A stretch of 64,000 nt of DNA from Pelecanus crispus. Its lineage: Eukaryota; Chordata; Aves; Pelecaniformes; Pelecanidae. Made by a program: the position numbers and the translations under genes. Under the pieces are notes generated by a model. That model did not search any database and was not told the origin of the DNA. It saw only the letters and a list, made by a program, of their open reading frames with translations. Location of the stretch: positions 4,317,001 to 4,381,000 of the forward strand of contig NC_134662.1 in NCBI RefSeq assembly GCF_030463565.1. The letters run 5' to 3'. The first letter of the stretch is position 1. Every line of letters starts with the position of its first letter. This document shows positions 12,071 through 22,158 of this stretch, piece after piece.

Positions 12071-12802
12071 CTCCCGTTGATTTTAACGGGCACCTTGTTG
12101 CTATTGTGAATCCGACTGGATGCGTATTTGCATCCGGAGGCACCTAAGGAGCTCCAAGGAGCTCGGGGGATGCCTCGGTGGCCTAAACACCCGCGAGGGA
12201 CTCGCCGGGGTCGCCGGGGGGGGGACGGTTCAGAGTCCGCCGCGTCTGCTTATCCTGCGGCGGCGGGATTTGTGCGTGGAGTTGTCCCAAGGTGGGGGAG
12301 ACCTCGCGGGGTCTGGGAGTGGAGCGGGTCCTGCCCCGGCGAGCGCCAGCCTCCCCGAGATGGCCGTCCTCGCTCGGGGACACGGCTCCCCGCGCCACGG
12401 CCGCCGGGGCCGGCCAGCTCGCCCGCAAACCCAAAATCCGCCCTGCACCGGGCTTTTCCCGTGCGTCTATTTTCCGCGGTCGAGCTCTGTCCTTCTCGGT
12501 GCCGGACGCGGCCCCGCAGCCGCGCCGGTGCTCGGTGCCCGTCGTGCCGGGCGAGGGTCGCGGCACGCGGTGGCCCGGGCCGGCGAGGCCACGAGGCCGG
12601 GGGCTGGTGGCGCGGGCAGGCTCTGCCCGAGGTGCCGCCCGCGCCGCGTTCTCCGCGTCAGCGTTTTCCGAGCGCTCGACAAAGGAAAGCGATACGTTAA
12701 TGCAAATTATTGTTTAATTTTATCCCTGGATCGGAGGTGAAAAAAATGTATATGCATGCTGGATGGGAGGGGCCCTCCTCCCCCGCCGGCCTGGCCCCAG
12801 GA
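12071..12802. other. GC-rich intergenic sequence, no feature
   Basis: No gene recognised; overlapping frames on both strands are compositional. Confidence 0.5.
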
Positions 12803-12838
12803 TGGGGTGTCCGTCCGTCCGTCCGTCTGTCCGTCCGC
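12803..12838. repeat. TCCG/TCTG microsatellite
   Basis: GTCC tetramers in tandem (CCGTCCGTCCGTCCGTCTG and continuation). Confidence 0.85.
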
Positions 12839-13009
12839 GTCCCTGCCTGCGGGTTGCAGGATGTGTCCCCGTCCCCCTTGGACGTGCCCCTCCCTCACGT
12901 ACCCCCCCAAAGCAGCCCCAGCCCCCCCCCCCGCACACCCGAGCCCCCCCCCCCCGAGCCCCTCCCTTCCTCGAGCACCCCCAAACCTCCCCCTTTGTGC
13001 GCTGCACCC

Positions 13010-14445
13010 CACGGTGCAGAACCTGCCCCCCCCGGTGGGACCCCCCCCCCCCCTTTTGCAGAGACCCCCAGCCCTGCCAGTGTGACCCCCCCCCCCCTTG
13101 GCAGAGACACCCCCCCTTTGCAGTGCCCCCCCCTTTGCAAAGGGACCCCCAGCCCTGCCAGTGTGACCCCTATTTTGCAGAGACCCCACTCCCACTGGTG
13201 TGACCCCCCCCTTTGCAGCCCCCCCCCCCACTTTGCATAGAACCCCACCCTGCCAGTGTGACCACCCCCCCTTTGCAGAGACCCCCCCAGCCCTGCCGGT
13301 GTGACCCCCCCGCCGGTGTGACCCCCCCCCCACCTTTGCAGAGACCCCCCCAGCCCTGCCGGTGTGACCCCCCCCGCCGGTGTGACCCCCCCCCCACCTT
13401 TGCAGAGACCCCCCCAGCCCTGCCGGTGTGACCCCCCCCGCTGGTGTGACCCCCCCCCCCACCTTTGCAGAGACCCCCCCAGCCCTGCCGGTGTGACCCC
13501 CCCCGCCGGTGTGACCCCCCCCCACACCTTTGCAGAGACCCCCCCAGCCCTGCCGGTGTGACCCCCCCTTTGCAGTCCCCCTCCCACCGGTGTGAACCCC
13601 GCTTTGCAGAGCCCCCCCCTTGCAAAGGGACCCCCAGCCCTGCCAGTGTGACCCCCCCTTTGCCGCCCCCCCCCACCGGTGCCCCCCCCTATTTGCAGCC
13701 CCACCCGCTGGTGTGCCCCCCCCTTTGCAGAGTCCCCCCTCCCGCCGGTGTGCCCCCCCCTTGCAGCCCCCCCCCCGCCAGTGTGACCCCCCCCCATTTG
13801 CAGAGTCCCCCAACCCTGCCGGTGTGACCCCCCCCATTTGCAGAGAACCCCCAGCCCCGCCGGTATGCCCCCCACCTTGCAGCCCCCCCCTTGCAGCCCC
13901 TCCCGCCGGTGTGCCCCCCCCTTGCAGCCCCCCCGCCGGTGTGACCCCCCCCTTGTAGCCTCCCCGCCGGTGCCCCCCCCTTTGCAGAGTCCCCCCTCCC
14001 GCCGGTGTGCCCCCCCCATTTGCAGCCCCCCCCGCCGGTGTGCCCCCCCCTTTACAGAGTGTCCCCCCCCCCCGCCGGTGTGACCCCCCCTTTGCAGAGT
14101 CCCCCCTCCCGCCGGTGTGCCCCCCCCTTGCAGCCCCCCCCGCCGGTGTGCCCCCCCCCCTTGCAGCCCCCCCGCCGGTGTGACCCCCCCGCCGGTGTGC
14201 CCCCCCCCTTTGCAGAGTCCCCCCTCCCGCCGGTGTGCCCCCCCCTTGCAGCCCCCCCCGCCGGTGTGACCCCCCCGCCGGTGTGCCCCCCCCTTGCAGC
14301 CCCCCCGCCGGTGTGACCCCCCCCTTGTAGCCTCCCCGCCGGTGCCCCCCCCCTTTGCAGAGTCCCCCCTCCCGCCGGTGTGCCCCCCCCTTGCAGCTTC
14401 CCCCCCGCCCGTGCCCCCCCCCATTTGCACCCCCCCCCGCCCCCC
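13010..14445. repeat. C-rich minisatellite abutting EFNA2 promoter (about 1.4 kb)
   Basis: Tandem units built from CTTTGCAGAG, CCCAGCCCTGCCGGTGTGAC and runs of 6-12 C. A 64-65 bp higher-order period is clear at 13333, 13397, 13462 and 13527; downstream the units become shorter and less regular (TTGCAGCCCCCCCGCCGGTG type). It stops only about 100 bp before the GC-box cluster. The + strand is C-rich (i-motif) and the minus strand G-rich (quadruplex). All frames are open, giving a spurious 976-codon minus-strand ORF. Confidence 0.92.
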
Positions 14446-14541
14446 CCCGCAGAGGCGGGGCCCGGAGCGAGGCGGCGCGCGGGGCCCCGCCCTGGGAGCG
14501 CCCGGGCGCGCGCGGCCGCCGCCGGTGGCACCGACGTGTCA

Positions 14542-14580
14542 GGGGCGGGGCGGGGCGGGGCGGGGCCGGGGCGGGCGGGG
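14542..14580 (+). promoter_or_regulatory. Cluster of overlapping GC boxes
   Basis: Four to five overlapping GGGCGGGG motifs arranged as a 5-bp GGGGC repeat, then GGCCGGGGCGGGCGGGG. These match Sp1/KLF binding consensus and sit about 530-565 bp upstream of the EFNA2 start codon. The G-rich + strand could also form a G-quadruplex. Confidence 0.6.
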
Positions 14581-14601
14581 GGCGCGGGCGGCGGGCGCAG
14601 C

Positions 14602-14619
14602 ATGGCGCGGCGGCACTGA
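14602..14619 (+). other. Short upstream ORF in EFNA2 5' UTR
   Basis: Five-codon ORF MARRH followed by TGA, preceded by GCAGC and with G at +4. It counts as a uORF only if transcription starts upstream of 14602. It does not overlap the EFNA2 start. Confidence 0.35.
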
Positions 14620-14795
14620 GGGAGCGGCGGCCTCCCCGGCCCGGCCTTTGTCTCTCCGGTGGCCCCGGGAGCGGAGGAGCCCGAGCGGCGGCGGCGGGGC
14701 GGGACCTGCGGCTGGGCCCGCTCCCGGCCCGCAGGTGCAGCACCGGGGCCCGGTACCGGGCGGGGGCCCGGAGGAACTTGGCCGAACTTGGCGGC

Positions 14796-14813
14796 GGGGG
14801 GGGGGGGGGGGGG
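14796..14813 (+). repeat. G18 homopolymer in EFNA2 5' UTR region
   Basis: Eighteen consecutive G, between the GC-box cluster and the start codon. Such a run is prone to length error in sequencing and can form quadruplex structure in DNA or RNA. Confidence 0.85.
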
Positions 14814-14893
14814 TTGCGAGGTCGCCGGTACCGGGGCGATCCCGGAGCGCCGCGGGCACCGTCCGGTCCCCGCCGCCGCCGCCCGGGCGCGGG

Positions 14894-14947
14894 ATGCGGC
14901 TGCCCCGGCGCCGCCGCACCGCGGCCGCCCCCAACTTTCCCCGCTGA
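14894..14947 (+). other. Second upstream ORF in EFNA2 5' UTR
   Basis: Seventeen-codon ORF (MRLPRRRRTAAAPNFPR, then TGA) that ends 159 nt before the EFNA2 start, in the GC-rich 5' UTR. If translated it could lower initiation at EFNA2. There is no sign of a conserved peptide. Confidence 0.35.
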
Positions 14948-14968
14948 CGGCGCCCGGGGCCGCGGGCG

Positions 14969-15106
14969 ATGGTGAGGCTCGGCCGCCCCCCCCGCCGCCG
15001 CCCGCCGCCCCCCCGCCGCCCCCGGCCGGCCCCAGGGCTCCGCCGCCCGCCGCCCCCCCGCCGCCCCCTGAAGCGGCCGGAGCCGCGCCCGCCGCTGCCC
15101 GGGACG
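14969..15106 (+). other. In-frame upstream ATG extension of EFNA2
   Basis: ATG at 14969 (G at -3, G at +4) is in frame with the EFNA2 start and open throughout. Initiation there would add 46 residues, nearly all Arg/Pro/Leu/Gly, in front of the signal peptide. Low-complexity GC-rich coding like this is expected by chance in a CpG island, so I treat it as 5' UTR. Confidence 0.3.
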
Positions 15107-15228
15107 ATGCCGCGCTGGGAGGCGGCCGCCCTGCTCGCCGCCCTCGTCGGGGTCTGCGTTTGGACCGACGAGACCGGGAAAGTTATCTCGGACCGGTACG
15201 CGGTCTACTGGAACCGGAGCAACCCCAG
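15107..15228 (+). CDS. EFNA2: Ephrin-A2, coding exon 1 (5' part of gene)
   Basis: This exon encodes the first 40 codons plus two bases of codon 41 of ephrin-A2, a GPI-anchored cell-surface ligand of EphA receptors used in axon guidance and retinotectal mapping. Residues 1-19 (MPRWEAAALLAALVGVCVW) form a hydrophobic signal peptide. The ephrin domain begins near residue 28 with SDRYAVYWNRSNPR, which I recognise as the ephrin-A2 signature, and N36-R-S is an N-glycosylation sequon. The start is chosen because A at -3 gives a good Kozak context and because the signal peptide follows directly; an in-frame ATG at 14969 would bury it. The exon ends at a consensus donor (CAG|GTGAGG, intron from 15229), splitting the R41 codon (phase 2), and it joins exactly to the exon at 61828. 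It lies in a CpG island. Ephrin-A2 rather than A3 or A5 rests on recalled family sequence and is an inference, though a firm one. Confidence 0.95.
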
Positions 15229-15277
15229 GTGAGGCGGGGGGCGGCGGGGGCCGCGGCCGTGCCCAAGTTTTGAGTGT

Positions 15278-15301
15278 CCCCCCCCCCCCCCCCCCCCCCC
15301 C
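15278..15301 (+). repeat. C24 homopolymer just inside EFNA2 intron 1
   Basis: Twenty-four consecutive C starting 49 nt after the exon 1 donor. It is complementary to the G18 run at 14796-14813, so the two could pair in the pre-mRNA around exon 1. Confidence 0.85.
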
Positions 15302-17489
15302 GGTGAGCCCGCTCGGTGACAGGCGGCTGCTTGCGGACCGGCTCCCGCTCCGGCCCCCGGTTTGCTCCGGGAAAGGGAACGGGCGGCCCCGGGGGCTCCC
15401 CGGCGGTGCCCCCCAGCCCGGGGCCGCCTCCTCCCCCCCCCCCCCCAAAGTTCTCCCGAGGCTGCGGGGCGGGGGGGGGGACCCGGCCCCGGGGGCTGCG
15501 GCAGCCCCCGGAGCATCGCCCGCCGGTGGGCCCCGTTCCCGGGGGGACCGGGGGGTCCCGGCGGCGGCTGCCGGTGTTGGGGGGGGGGCCGTGCCCCAGG
15601 GGCTGTGGCTGGGCCCCCCCAGCCCCTCCGCGCCCAACTTCGGGCAAGTTCAAGTTTCTCCCCCCCCCCGCCGCCCCCATCCCTCTCCCCAGGGCGGCTG
15701 GGCGAAGGTCTTGCGAAAAAACCCCCAAATACCACAAAAAGCGCCTGGTGCTGCTTTAAAGAGGATTTCAAATAATGATTTGGGGGGGCGGGGGGTGGCA
15801 AAATGGGCTGCGTGGGGCTGGGGTGCGGGGTCACCCAGCCCGGCAGCACCCGGCGAAGCCGATGGGTGCGGGTGGTCGGGGGCTCGCGGCACCCCGGCCC
15901 CGCCGCTGCCCCGTTTATTTCCATCCTGGGAAAGAAATCGCTGCGTACTGGGTTTAGTTTCCCTGGTTTGGCTTGGAATTTAGATTTTTTTATTCCCCCC
16001 ACCCCACCCCTACCCCAAGCATCCACATCTTTTTTTTTTTATTCGGTGCGAGTTTCATTTCTGTTGTATTTCTTTGTTCATAATTTTGAGGACCCAAAAA
16101 CTCCGGGAGAGTTGGAAGCGAGGATGAATTCGGCTCCTGGCTCAGGTGGCTGGGACCCCCCGGGACCCCCCGCCCTCTTCTCTCCCCCTCGGATACCGAC
16201 CACAGGGTTTCGAATGGGCGGATTTGCGGGGACTCTTCTAAAAGACCAAAAAAATAAAAAAAAAAACCCCAAGCCCCTGTCACCAGCCCCCCGTTTTTCC
16301 CCCCAGTTATCAAAGCTGGCCCCGGCAGCGTCCCCCGCTGAGCCGAGCGGAGGGCCGCGGGTCGGGGGGCGATGCTCCGGTCGCTTCCGCCGTGGGTGCC
16401 GCCTGCGCCCGCTGCCTTCGCGTCGGGGCTGTTCTGTTCCCCGGGATAACGCGGGTGTTCCCTGCGTCCCCCCACGGGAAAGCTGGGAGCGGACCCTCGG
16501 TGGCACCTTCTCCTCTCCCGGCAGCGTCCCGGTGCCGCCGTCGCAGTTGGCTAAAACTTCCCGGCTGCGTTGCGGCGGGCGGCTGCAGGCACCGGTGGGA
16601 CGCGCGTGGGGCCACGGACCCTCGCGAGCATCGCGTGCCCCCTCAGGGGGACCGGCCGGGCGCCCTCGCACCCTCGTGCCGCCCCAAAATCGGGGCGAGC
16701 CCGTCCCTTTGTGCGCGGCGGTGCCTTCGCCGCGGGCCGCCTGCGGTGCATATGGATTTTATTATCTCCCTCGCATTTTTGTGGGGGATTGTAAGAGGCA
16801 CGGATTTTTTTTTTTTTTTTTTTTTTTTTCTCCCTTCCCGTTGCAAAGTTTTTGGTTACAGTTCCTGGTCCTCCCCAGCTCCCACACTTTGGGCTCTTTT
16901 CTTTTGTTCTCCCAAATGCCAAACATGTGCGAGGGCCCCCCCCAGTCGAACTCCGGCATCCCGGCTGCTGGAGACGAGGGCGGCATCGCTGAGCGGGTCG
17001 AGGCCGCGGCTGAGATTTAGCACCCAAGGGCTCCTACGGCGGTGCTGGTAGCCAAAAATGGCCCCTGGCCCTTGGGTGACGGGCGTCCCCGGGCGCCGGC
17101 GCGGGACCTGGCGTCGGCGGTGGCTTCGGCTCGGCCCCCGCGACCTGCCCGCGTCCCCATCGCCCCTCGCAGACGCCGGGACGGGCGCCGCGGAGAAGGC
17201 AGCGGGGAATTTATCCTCGAAAATTGGTGGTGGTTTATTATTGCATATATATATATTTTAAATCCGACGATGGCAGGGAGAATTATTTGGGGCGGGGGGG
17301 GAATGAGACAGGGCGAAGGGAGTGCGAGGGGCTGGGAGGGAAGAGCAGACAATGGCTGGTGGTTTTTAGCAGGCGCGTCCGCAGCGCCTGGCTCCGGGAT
17401 GTGACCCAAATTTCCCCAACGTGGGAGCGCCCCGTGTCGCAATCGGCCGATGCGTTCCCTGCGGGTACCTTCAGGTCTCGGAATTCCAG
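15302..17489. other. Start of intron 1, GC-rich, no feature
   Basis: GC-rich with several C/G runs and T tracts at 16030-16041 and about 16806-16829. An AT-richer patch lies at 15930-16100. No exon, RNA or transposon recognised. Confidence 0.5.
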
Positions 17490-18130
17490 GCAATTTATTA
17501 GACGTTGCAAATCTAGAAATTGCCGTTGAGTTTTCTGCTTATTTTCCTTTTTGAACCCAGCGGTGTTTTTATTTTGCCTGTCTCTGGAGTTACTAGAAGA
17601 CTATCTCATCCTTAAAAATGGAGAACAACGTATATATGCTTTTTCTGGTCCCTTGTTTTCCTCCTTTTTTTTTTTTTTTTCCACTTACCATCTCATTTAA
17701 TAAGGGGGAAATCAAAAGAGATTAAAAAAAAAAAAAAAAGTGTGTGTGGGGGAAGGTTAAAATGCCCGGTGCTCGTTTGAACCCACAGACCTCATCTGGC
17801 GATAAATATTTTTCTTCAGGTTTATATTGCAATCTATATTTTATAAAAGACAGTAATAAATCTCATGGTCAATACGATTTGCCCAGATTAGAATAATTCT
17901 ATATTTCATAATTGGGTCTAAATTAAAAATAAGTGGTACCTCGGGATGCTGCAATTTGCCTGTTCTGTGGAGGTATTTAGCCACTCGCTGTGGATTTACA
18001 GCTTTTTGTGGTGTTTTGGTGTGTTGTTTTTTTTTTTTTTTTTTAAAAAACGATTTTGTAAGCATGCATTTCAGAAAGGTTGCATGGGCTTTGCTGGATG
18101 TAACTCCTAGGTTGTCCTGGAAATAGCCGA
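17490..18130. other. AT-rich intronic island
   Basis: About 640 bp of AT-rich sequence, mostly unique, interrupted by poly-T (17666-17681, about 18027-18044) and poly-A (17725-17739). Contains TTTATATTGCAATCTATATT and AAATATTTTTCTTCAGG. Candidate noncoding element; no gene. Confidence 0.3.
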
Positions 18131-18860
18131 AGGAGGAAGAACGTCTCTTTATACGATAACGCGCTCTTCCCGTACCCGCGTAGAACCGTGGGTTTTTCCG
18201 CTCCGCAGCACGGCCGGACGCGCGAACGCCGTTTCATCTCCCCGGGTGTGCGATGCGTCGGCCGTGCCCCGGCAGCAGCGGGGCCAGGGGCCCGGCGTGG
18301 GTGCAGGCGCCGCGTGTCCGGGGCGATGCGGCTGCGGACGGGACCGCGGCGCCCTTGCCCGGGCTCTTGCCGGGTCCGGCGTCGCGGGCAGGGGTCCGGC
18401 GTCGCGGGCAGGGGTCCGGCGTCGCGGGCAGGGGTCCGGCTGGGGCAGGGCTCTTCCCTCCGCGGGGTCTCGGGGGGCCGCGTGCTCGCTGGGTTTGCGT
18501 GGCTGGTGGCGTGGGAGCCGCTCGCCCGTGGGCTCCTTGGGTGGATTTGCAGCCTTGGAACGCGACGAGAGGTGCGGCGGGTCGAGCCGGGCATCCCGGA
18601 GCGCCTGCCGCTGGGACGGCATCGCCCGGGTGGGTCGGGGTCTCCAGCTTCGGCCCCCCTCAGCTGGCGCGACCCCCGCGCTGCGGCAGGGTTTAGGATG
18701 AGCGTCTCGGATGCGCTGCGGCGCGTCGTACGGCGAAAAATCGGGGGGCTGGGAAACCTCCGGGCTGCGGGAGGGAGCGACCTGGCCTCGGCGCGTCCCC
18801 GATCCCGGCACCGCTCGCCCTGCGGCCTCGGGGCTGCCACTGGAAACCTCTCGAAGGCCA
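18131..18860. other. GC-rich intronic sequence
   Basis: Nothing recognised except the 20-bp repeat at 18373-18440. Confidence 0.5.
18373..18440. repeat. 20-bp tandem repeat, about 3.4 copies
   Basis: Unit GTCGCGGGCAGGGGTCCGGC repeated with exact 20-bp spacing at 18381, 18401 and 18421. Confidence 0.9.
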
Positions 18861-19200
18861 GGGAAGGACGGAGGATTTAAGATTTGTTTTCGCTCCCGCT
18901 CTACCTACAGCTATGTAATGGGCAGGTTATAGTAATTCCAGAATGACAGTGTTCCTGCAGCCAAATGCAATTCCCGTGTACGCTGCCGCGCGTTTCTGCA
19001 TCTACAGAGAGGGAAATGTGCAAAGTATTAGGTATTTTCCCCTCTCTGTTTACAGTACAGATACAAATGCTGTAAATGGTCTAGATTTTACCCGTGGCCT
19101 ATATTTAACTGTGAAGTCATTTCTCTGCCTTGGAAGGCTTATTTTCTGATTTCTTTTTTTTTTTTTTTTTTTTTTTTTGGTTTTGTGAGCACAGCTGGGA
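18861..19200. other. AT-richer intronic island
   Basis: Unique sequence (TTACAGTACAGATACAAATG, GTCATTTCTCTGCC) ending in a poly-T tract at about 19157-19178. Candidate noncoding element. Confidence 0.3.
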
Positions 19201-20690
19201 TTTCTGTTCTGCTCCTCTGCACTCCCCAATCCCGGGATCGGGAAGCCGGAGAAATGGTTTCTTAGCGGGGGGATTTACTGCGGCCGGCGGGAGCCCGGGT
19301 GACGCTCAGGGACAGCGGTGACGGCACCGCAGGACTTTTGGGGGATCCTTCTGCGCGGCCCTGTCCTTCGGGAGCGGGCGAGGGGTCCGTGCCGCGGGGA
19401 TGGTGGAGTTGGGGTGAAGGGGGCACGTCCCGGGGGGGTGCCTGGATCGCGCTCCCCGTCCCGTCGCCTTTCGCGCCGCTTTGCTCCTGCGTTGCCGTCT
19501 CCCGGAGCCGCGGCCCCGGTGCCCGCCGGTGCTTTGTCCGGGAGCTCGGTGCGCGGCGGCCGCGGCGAGGAAGAGCCGTGGCGAAGCCCGAGCGGCCGGG
19601 GCTGGGGCCGTGCCCCGTGAACTGCCCGAGCCCGAGCAAACTTCATCCACCCGCCCGCGGGTGACGAGGGGCCGCGGCCAGGACGATGGCAGCCTGCCTG
19701 TGCCGGCTCTCCTTCGAAGGAGCGAAGGCGGCACATGTTTGGGTTTTTTTCAGGGGAATTTGGTGCTGGAGAGGGGTGGCTGAGCGGGAGGGCTCGGCTC
19801 GGGGCGGGGGGGAGCGTGCACGGCGCTGGACGTGCTCACCCACGCCTCCGCGCTCGCCCACGCCTCCGCGCTGGGGCGGGTTTGGTGCCGGCGCTGCCGT
19901 GGGGCGGGTTTGGTGCCGGCGCTGCCGTGGGGCTGGTTCCCAAAACCTCCGCATCCCAGCTCCGTCCGGCGCTGCCCGGGCTGGGACCTTCGGGGTCGGC
20001 TCCCAACCCTGCGTGACCATCCTTCCCCGCTCCCGCAGGCATCGCGCCGGGATCGGCACCGGCCTCTGCAAGAAACGCGCCCCGTTCCCGCCTCGGAGCA
20101 ATTTTAACGTGAATTTTAACTGCGGCACTCGGGTGGTTCCCGTGCCACCGGCACGCCGAGTCCCCTCACCGGGCGCAGCAGGCTCGGGGTGCCGGGAGCG
20201 GTGCTGCGGTGGTTTGGGGTGCCGGCGCTCGGCCGCGTCCCACGTCCTGTGCAATTACCGCTCTTTTTAGTTTTCATCTGTTCCGTTTTCCCTTTGTGCC
20301 GAGATCATTCGCGGCCCTTCCCACCCCTCTTTTCCAGCCCGTTAAGCCGTGTTAGCTATTCTTCCCCAGCCCAGGTCTGCGGCGAGCGCGGTTAATGGAG
20401 AGCAGATACGAACAGGTCCAGCGTCCCTGACAAGATTTTCTCTCTGCCCGTCTCTGTCTCCCCGCCTGTCCTTCTCGAGGGACCGCAATTACGTTCCCTG
20501 CTGGTTGCACATTTGGTATCCAAATGCTGGCCACGGGCCGGGGCTGCGCGGTGCTGCCGGCGCGTCGGCCGCTCCCCGGCACCCGCGGCGTCCCCCGGCG
20601 TGACCCGGCTGCGGGCGGGCACGGAGAGGACGGGGAGCGAGAGCGTGTGCGGAGGGTGAGAGCGATGCCTTCGCTTACCCCTGGAAAGCT
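19201..20690. other. GC-rich intronic sequence
   Basis: No gene. Contains two short direct duplications (18-bp unit at 19841-19872 and 28-bp unit GGGGCGGGTTTGGTGCCGGC... at 19873-19928). Confidence 0.5.
19841..19928. repeat. Two adjacent short direct duplications
   Basis: An 18-bp unit (CACGCCTCCGCGCTCGCC) occurs nearly twice at 19841-19872, followed at once by two copies of a 28-bp unit starting GGGGCGGGTTTGGTGCCGGC. Confidence 0.8.
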
Positions 20691-20711
20691 TTAAAAGTAC
20701 TCTTTGATACC

Positions 20712-20772
20712 TGTGTGTGTGCGTACATATATACGCACGTATGTACTCGCGCTTTACACACACACGTAAACA
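20712..20772. repeat. Alternating purine-pyrimidine tract with imperfect palindrome
   Basis: Nearly continuous TG/CG/TA/CA alternation (TGTGTGTGTGCGTACATATA and continuation through ACGCACGTATGTAC to ACACACACACG). Such tracts favour Z-DNA, and the central GTACATATATACGCACGTATG is roughly self-complementary. Confidence 0.7.
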
Positions 20773-21288
20773 ACGCGGGTGCCCAGACACACCGACACCC
20801 GCTCCCTCGGCGCGTGGGAAGGAGCGGATGCCTGTAGCCATCCTATGTTCTATACCCGTGTGATGCCTACCTGTGGGCTGAGGGCTAGAAATAGGTTTTT
20901 TTTTTTTTTTACACGTCTATAAACACAGCTCTTGGCATCCGGGCCTCATCTCGCCCAGCCGTCTGTCTGTCTCGCTGCGTACGCGTGTGCGTCCCACGTG
21001 CCGGCGGCTGTGGCTATCTGTAGCCGTACCTGCGTGCATTTGACAAGGTTCATCTGTCGGGTTGTCTGTAAAATTGCAGCAATTGTTCTTTAAATAGCTG
21101 CTCGTTCCTGATGGTGAAAATTTCGGTTCTTTTGTGTTAGATACTAATCATGATTTTAGAGGCTTCGTTTTTCTCCTAGATGTTTTTCCCCAGCCGGGGC
21201 AGAGATCCTGCCCTTTTTCATTGGATTTAATGGGATTTACGGAAGGCGAGCAGATCTTGGCGTTGTTACCTTTAGCCCCTAAGAGGAG

Positions 21289-21321
<33 letters not shown>

Positions 21322-21892
21322 CCCCCTCCGCCATGACCCATCTGAACCCGATGCGCTCCGGCCCAAAGTCCGGCCATGCTCCTGGGCTTTGAGCATCATT
21401 ACCAAGCCAACCCCGACCCCATTTTTGCCTCTGTGAGCGCAGGGGTAAGCGGCGCTCCCAGCAGCGCCGCCGCCGGCGTCCGAGCCGCCGCCGTGAACAG
21501 CTCTGAAGCCTGGGAAGCGCCGGCGTGAGCAGGCGGCCGCCGCTGACCCTTTGGTCTTCGCCACATGAATTCAGGAGGTGTCCCCGAAGCTGGGACACCC
21601 CGAAAACAGGGCTTGTGTTTCGCTGGCGTGTCGGGGGGGTACGTACGGGTGCAAACTCTTTGCCAGCAGCGCGGCAAGCCCTTCTGCCCCGGCCGCCCGG
21701 CTTGGGGACCCCACTGCCGTCCCCACCGCGCCGCCGGCTGGGTGGGAGCCGCATGGGGTGGCAGCGCCCGTGGGGCCATTTGGGCTTGTCCAGCCCGTGC
21801 GATGCACCGGGGCTGTTTTGCCCCCAGCTGGAAAACCGGGAAGGGCCGAGGCTGTCAGAGCCGGGCAGCCGGGAGGGGGCCCATTTGGCTAG
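20773..21892. other. Mixed intronic sequence
   Basis: AT-richer unique sequence to about 21290, a T run at about 21297-21320, then GC-rich sequence. No gene recognised. Confidence 0.4.
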
Positions 21893-22158
21893 CACTGTGC
21901 CGTGCCATGGCGTGCCATTCTGTGCCGTGCCATGGCGTGCCATTCTGTGCCGTGCCGTGCCCTGGTGTGCCGTTCCGTGCCGTGCCATGGTGTGCCGTGC
22001 CGTGCCATGGTGTGCCGTGCCATGGTGTGCCGTGCCGTGCCCTGGTGTGCCGTGCCGTGCCGTGCCCTGGTGTGCCGTTCCGTGCCGTGCCATGGTGTGC
22101 CGTGCCGTGCCATGGTGTGCCGTGCCATGGTGTGCCGTGCCGTGCCATGGTGTGCCGC
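21893..22158. repeat. TGCCG/TGCCA pentamer-based minisatellite
   Basis: About 265 bp of GTGCCGTGCCATGGTGTGCC-type units whose lengths are multiples of five. Plus-frame translation is Cys/Ala/Val-rich low complexity and the minus frame is His/Gly/Thr-rich. Not a gene. Confidence 0.9.

Larger units (their letters stand above)
14446..15260 (+). promoter_or_regulatory. EFNA2: EFNA2 CpG-island promoter and 5' UTR region
   Basis: Extremely GC-rich, CpG-dense block that surrounds exon 1. A run of overlapping GC boxes (GGGGCGGGG-type, Sp1/KLF-like) lies at 14542-14580, followed by GGCGGC-rich sequence. No TATA box is visible, so this looks like a dispersed CpG-island promoter. The transcription start is not determinable by eye; somewhere near 14580-14640, just after the GC boxes, is plausible. 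The 5' UTR would then contain two short ORFs and a G18 run at 14796-14813. Confidence 0.75.

Noticed and set aside
1..14445. A second protein-coding gene upstream of EFNA2
   Set aside because: No frame shows a recognisable domain, splice-site pair or conserved-looking peptide; the open frames fit GC-rich chance expectation.
12707..15637. 976-codon minus-strand open frame crossing the EFNA2 promoter and exon 1
   Set aside because: Translation is Gly/Arg/Pro/His low complexity produced by the C-rich array and CpG island, with no domain; it runs antisense over a confident exon.
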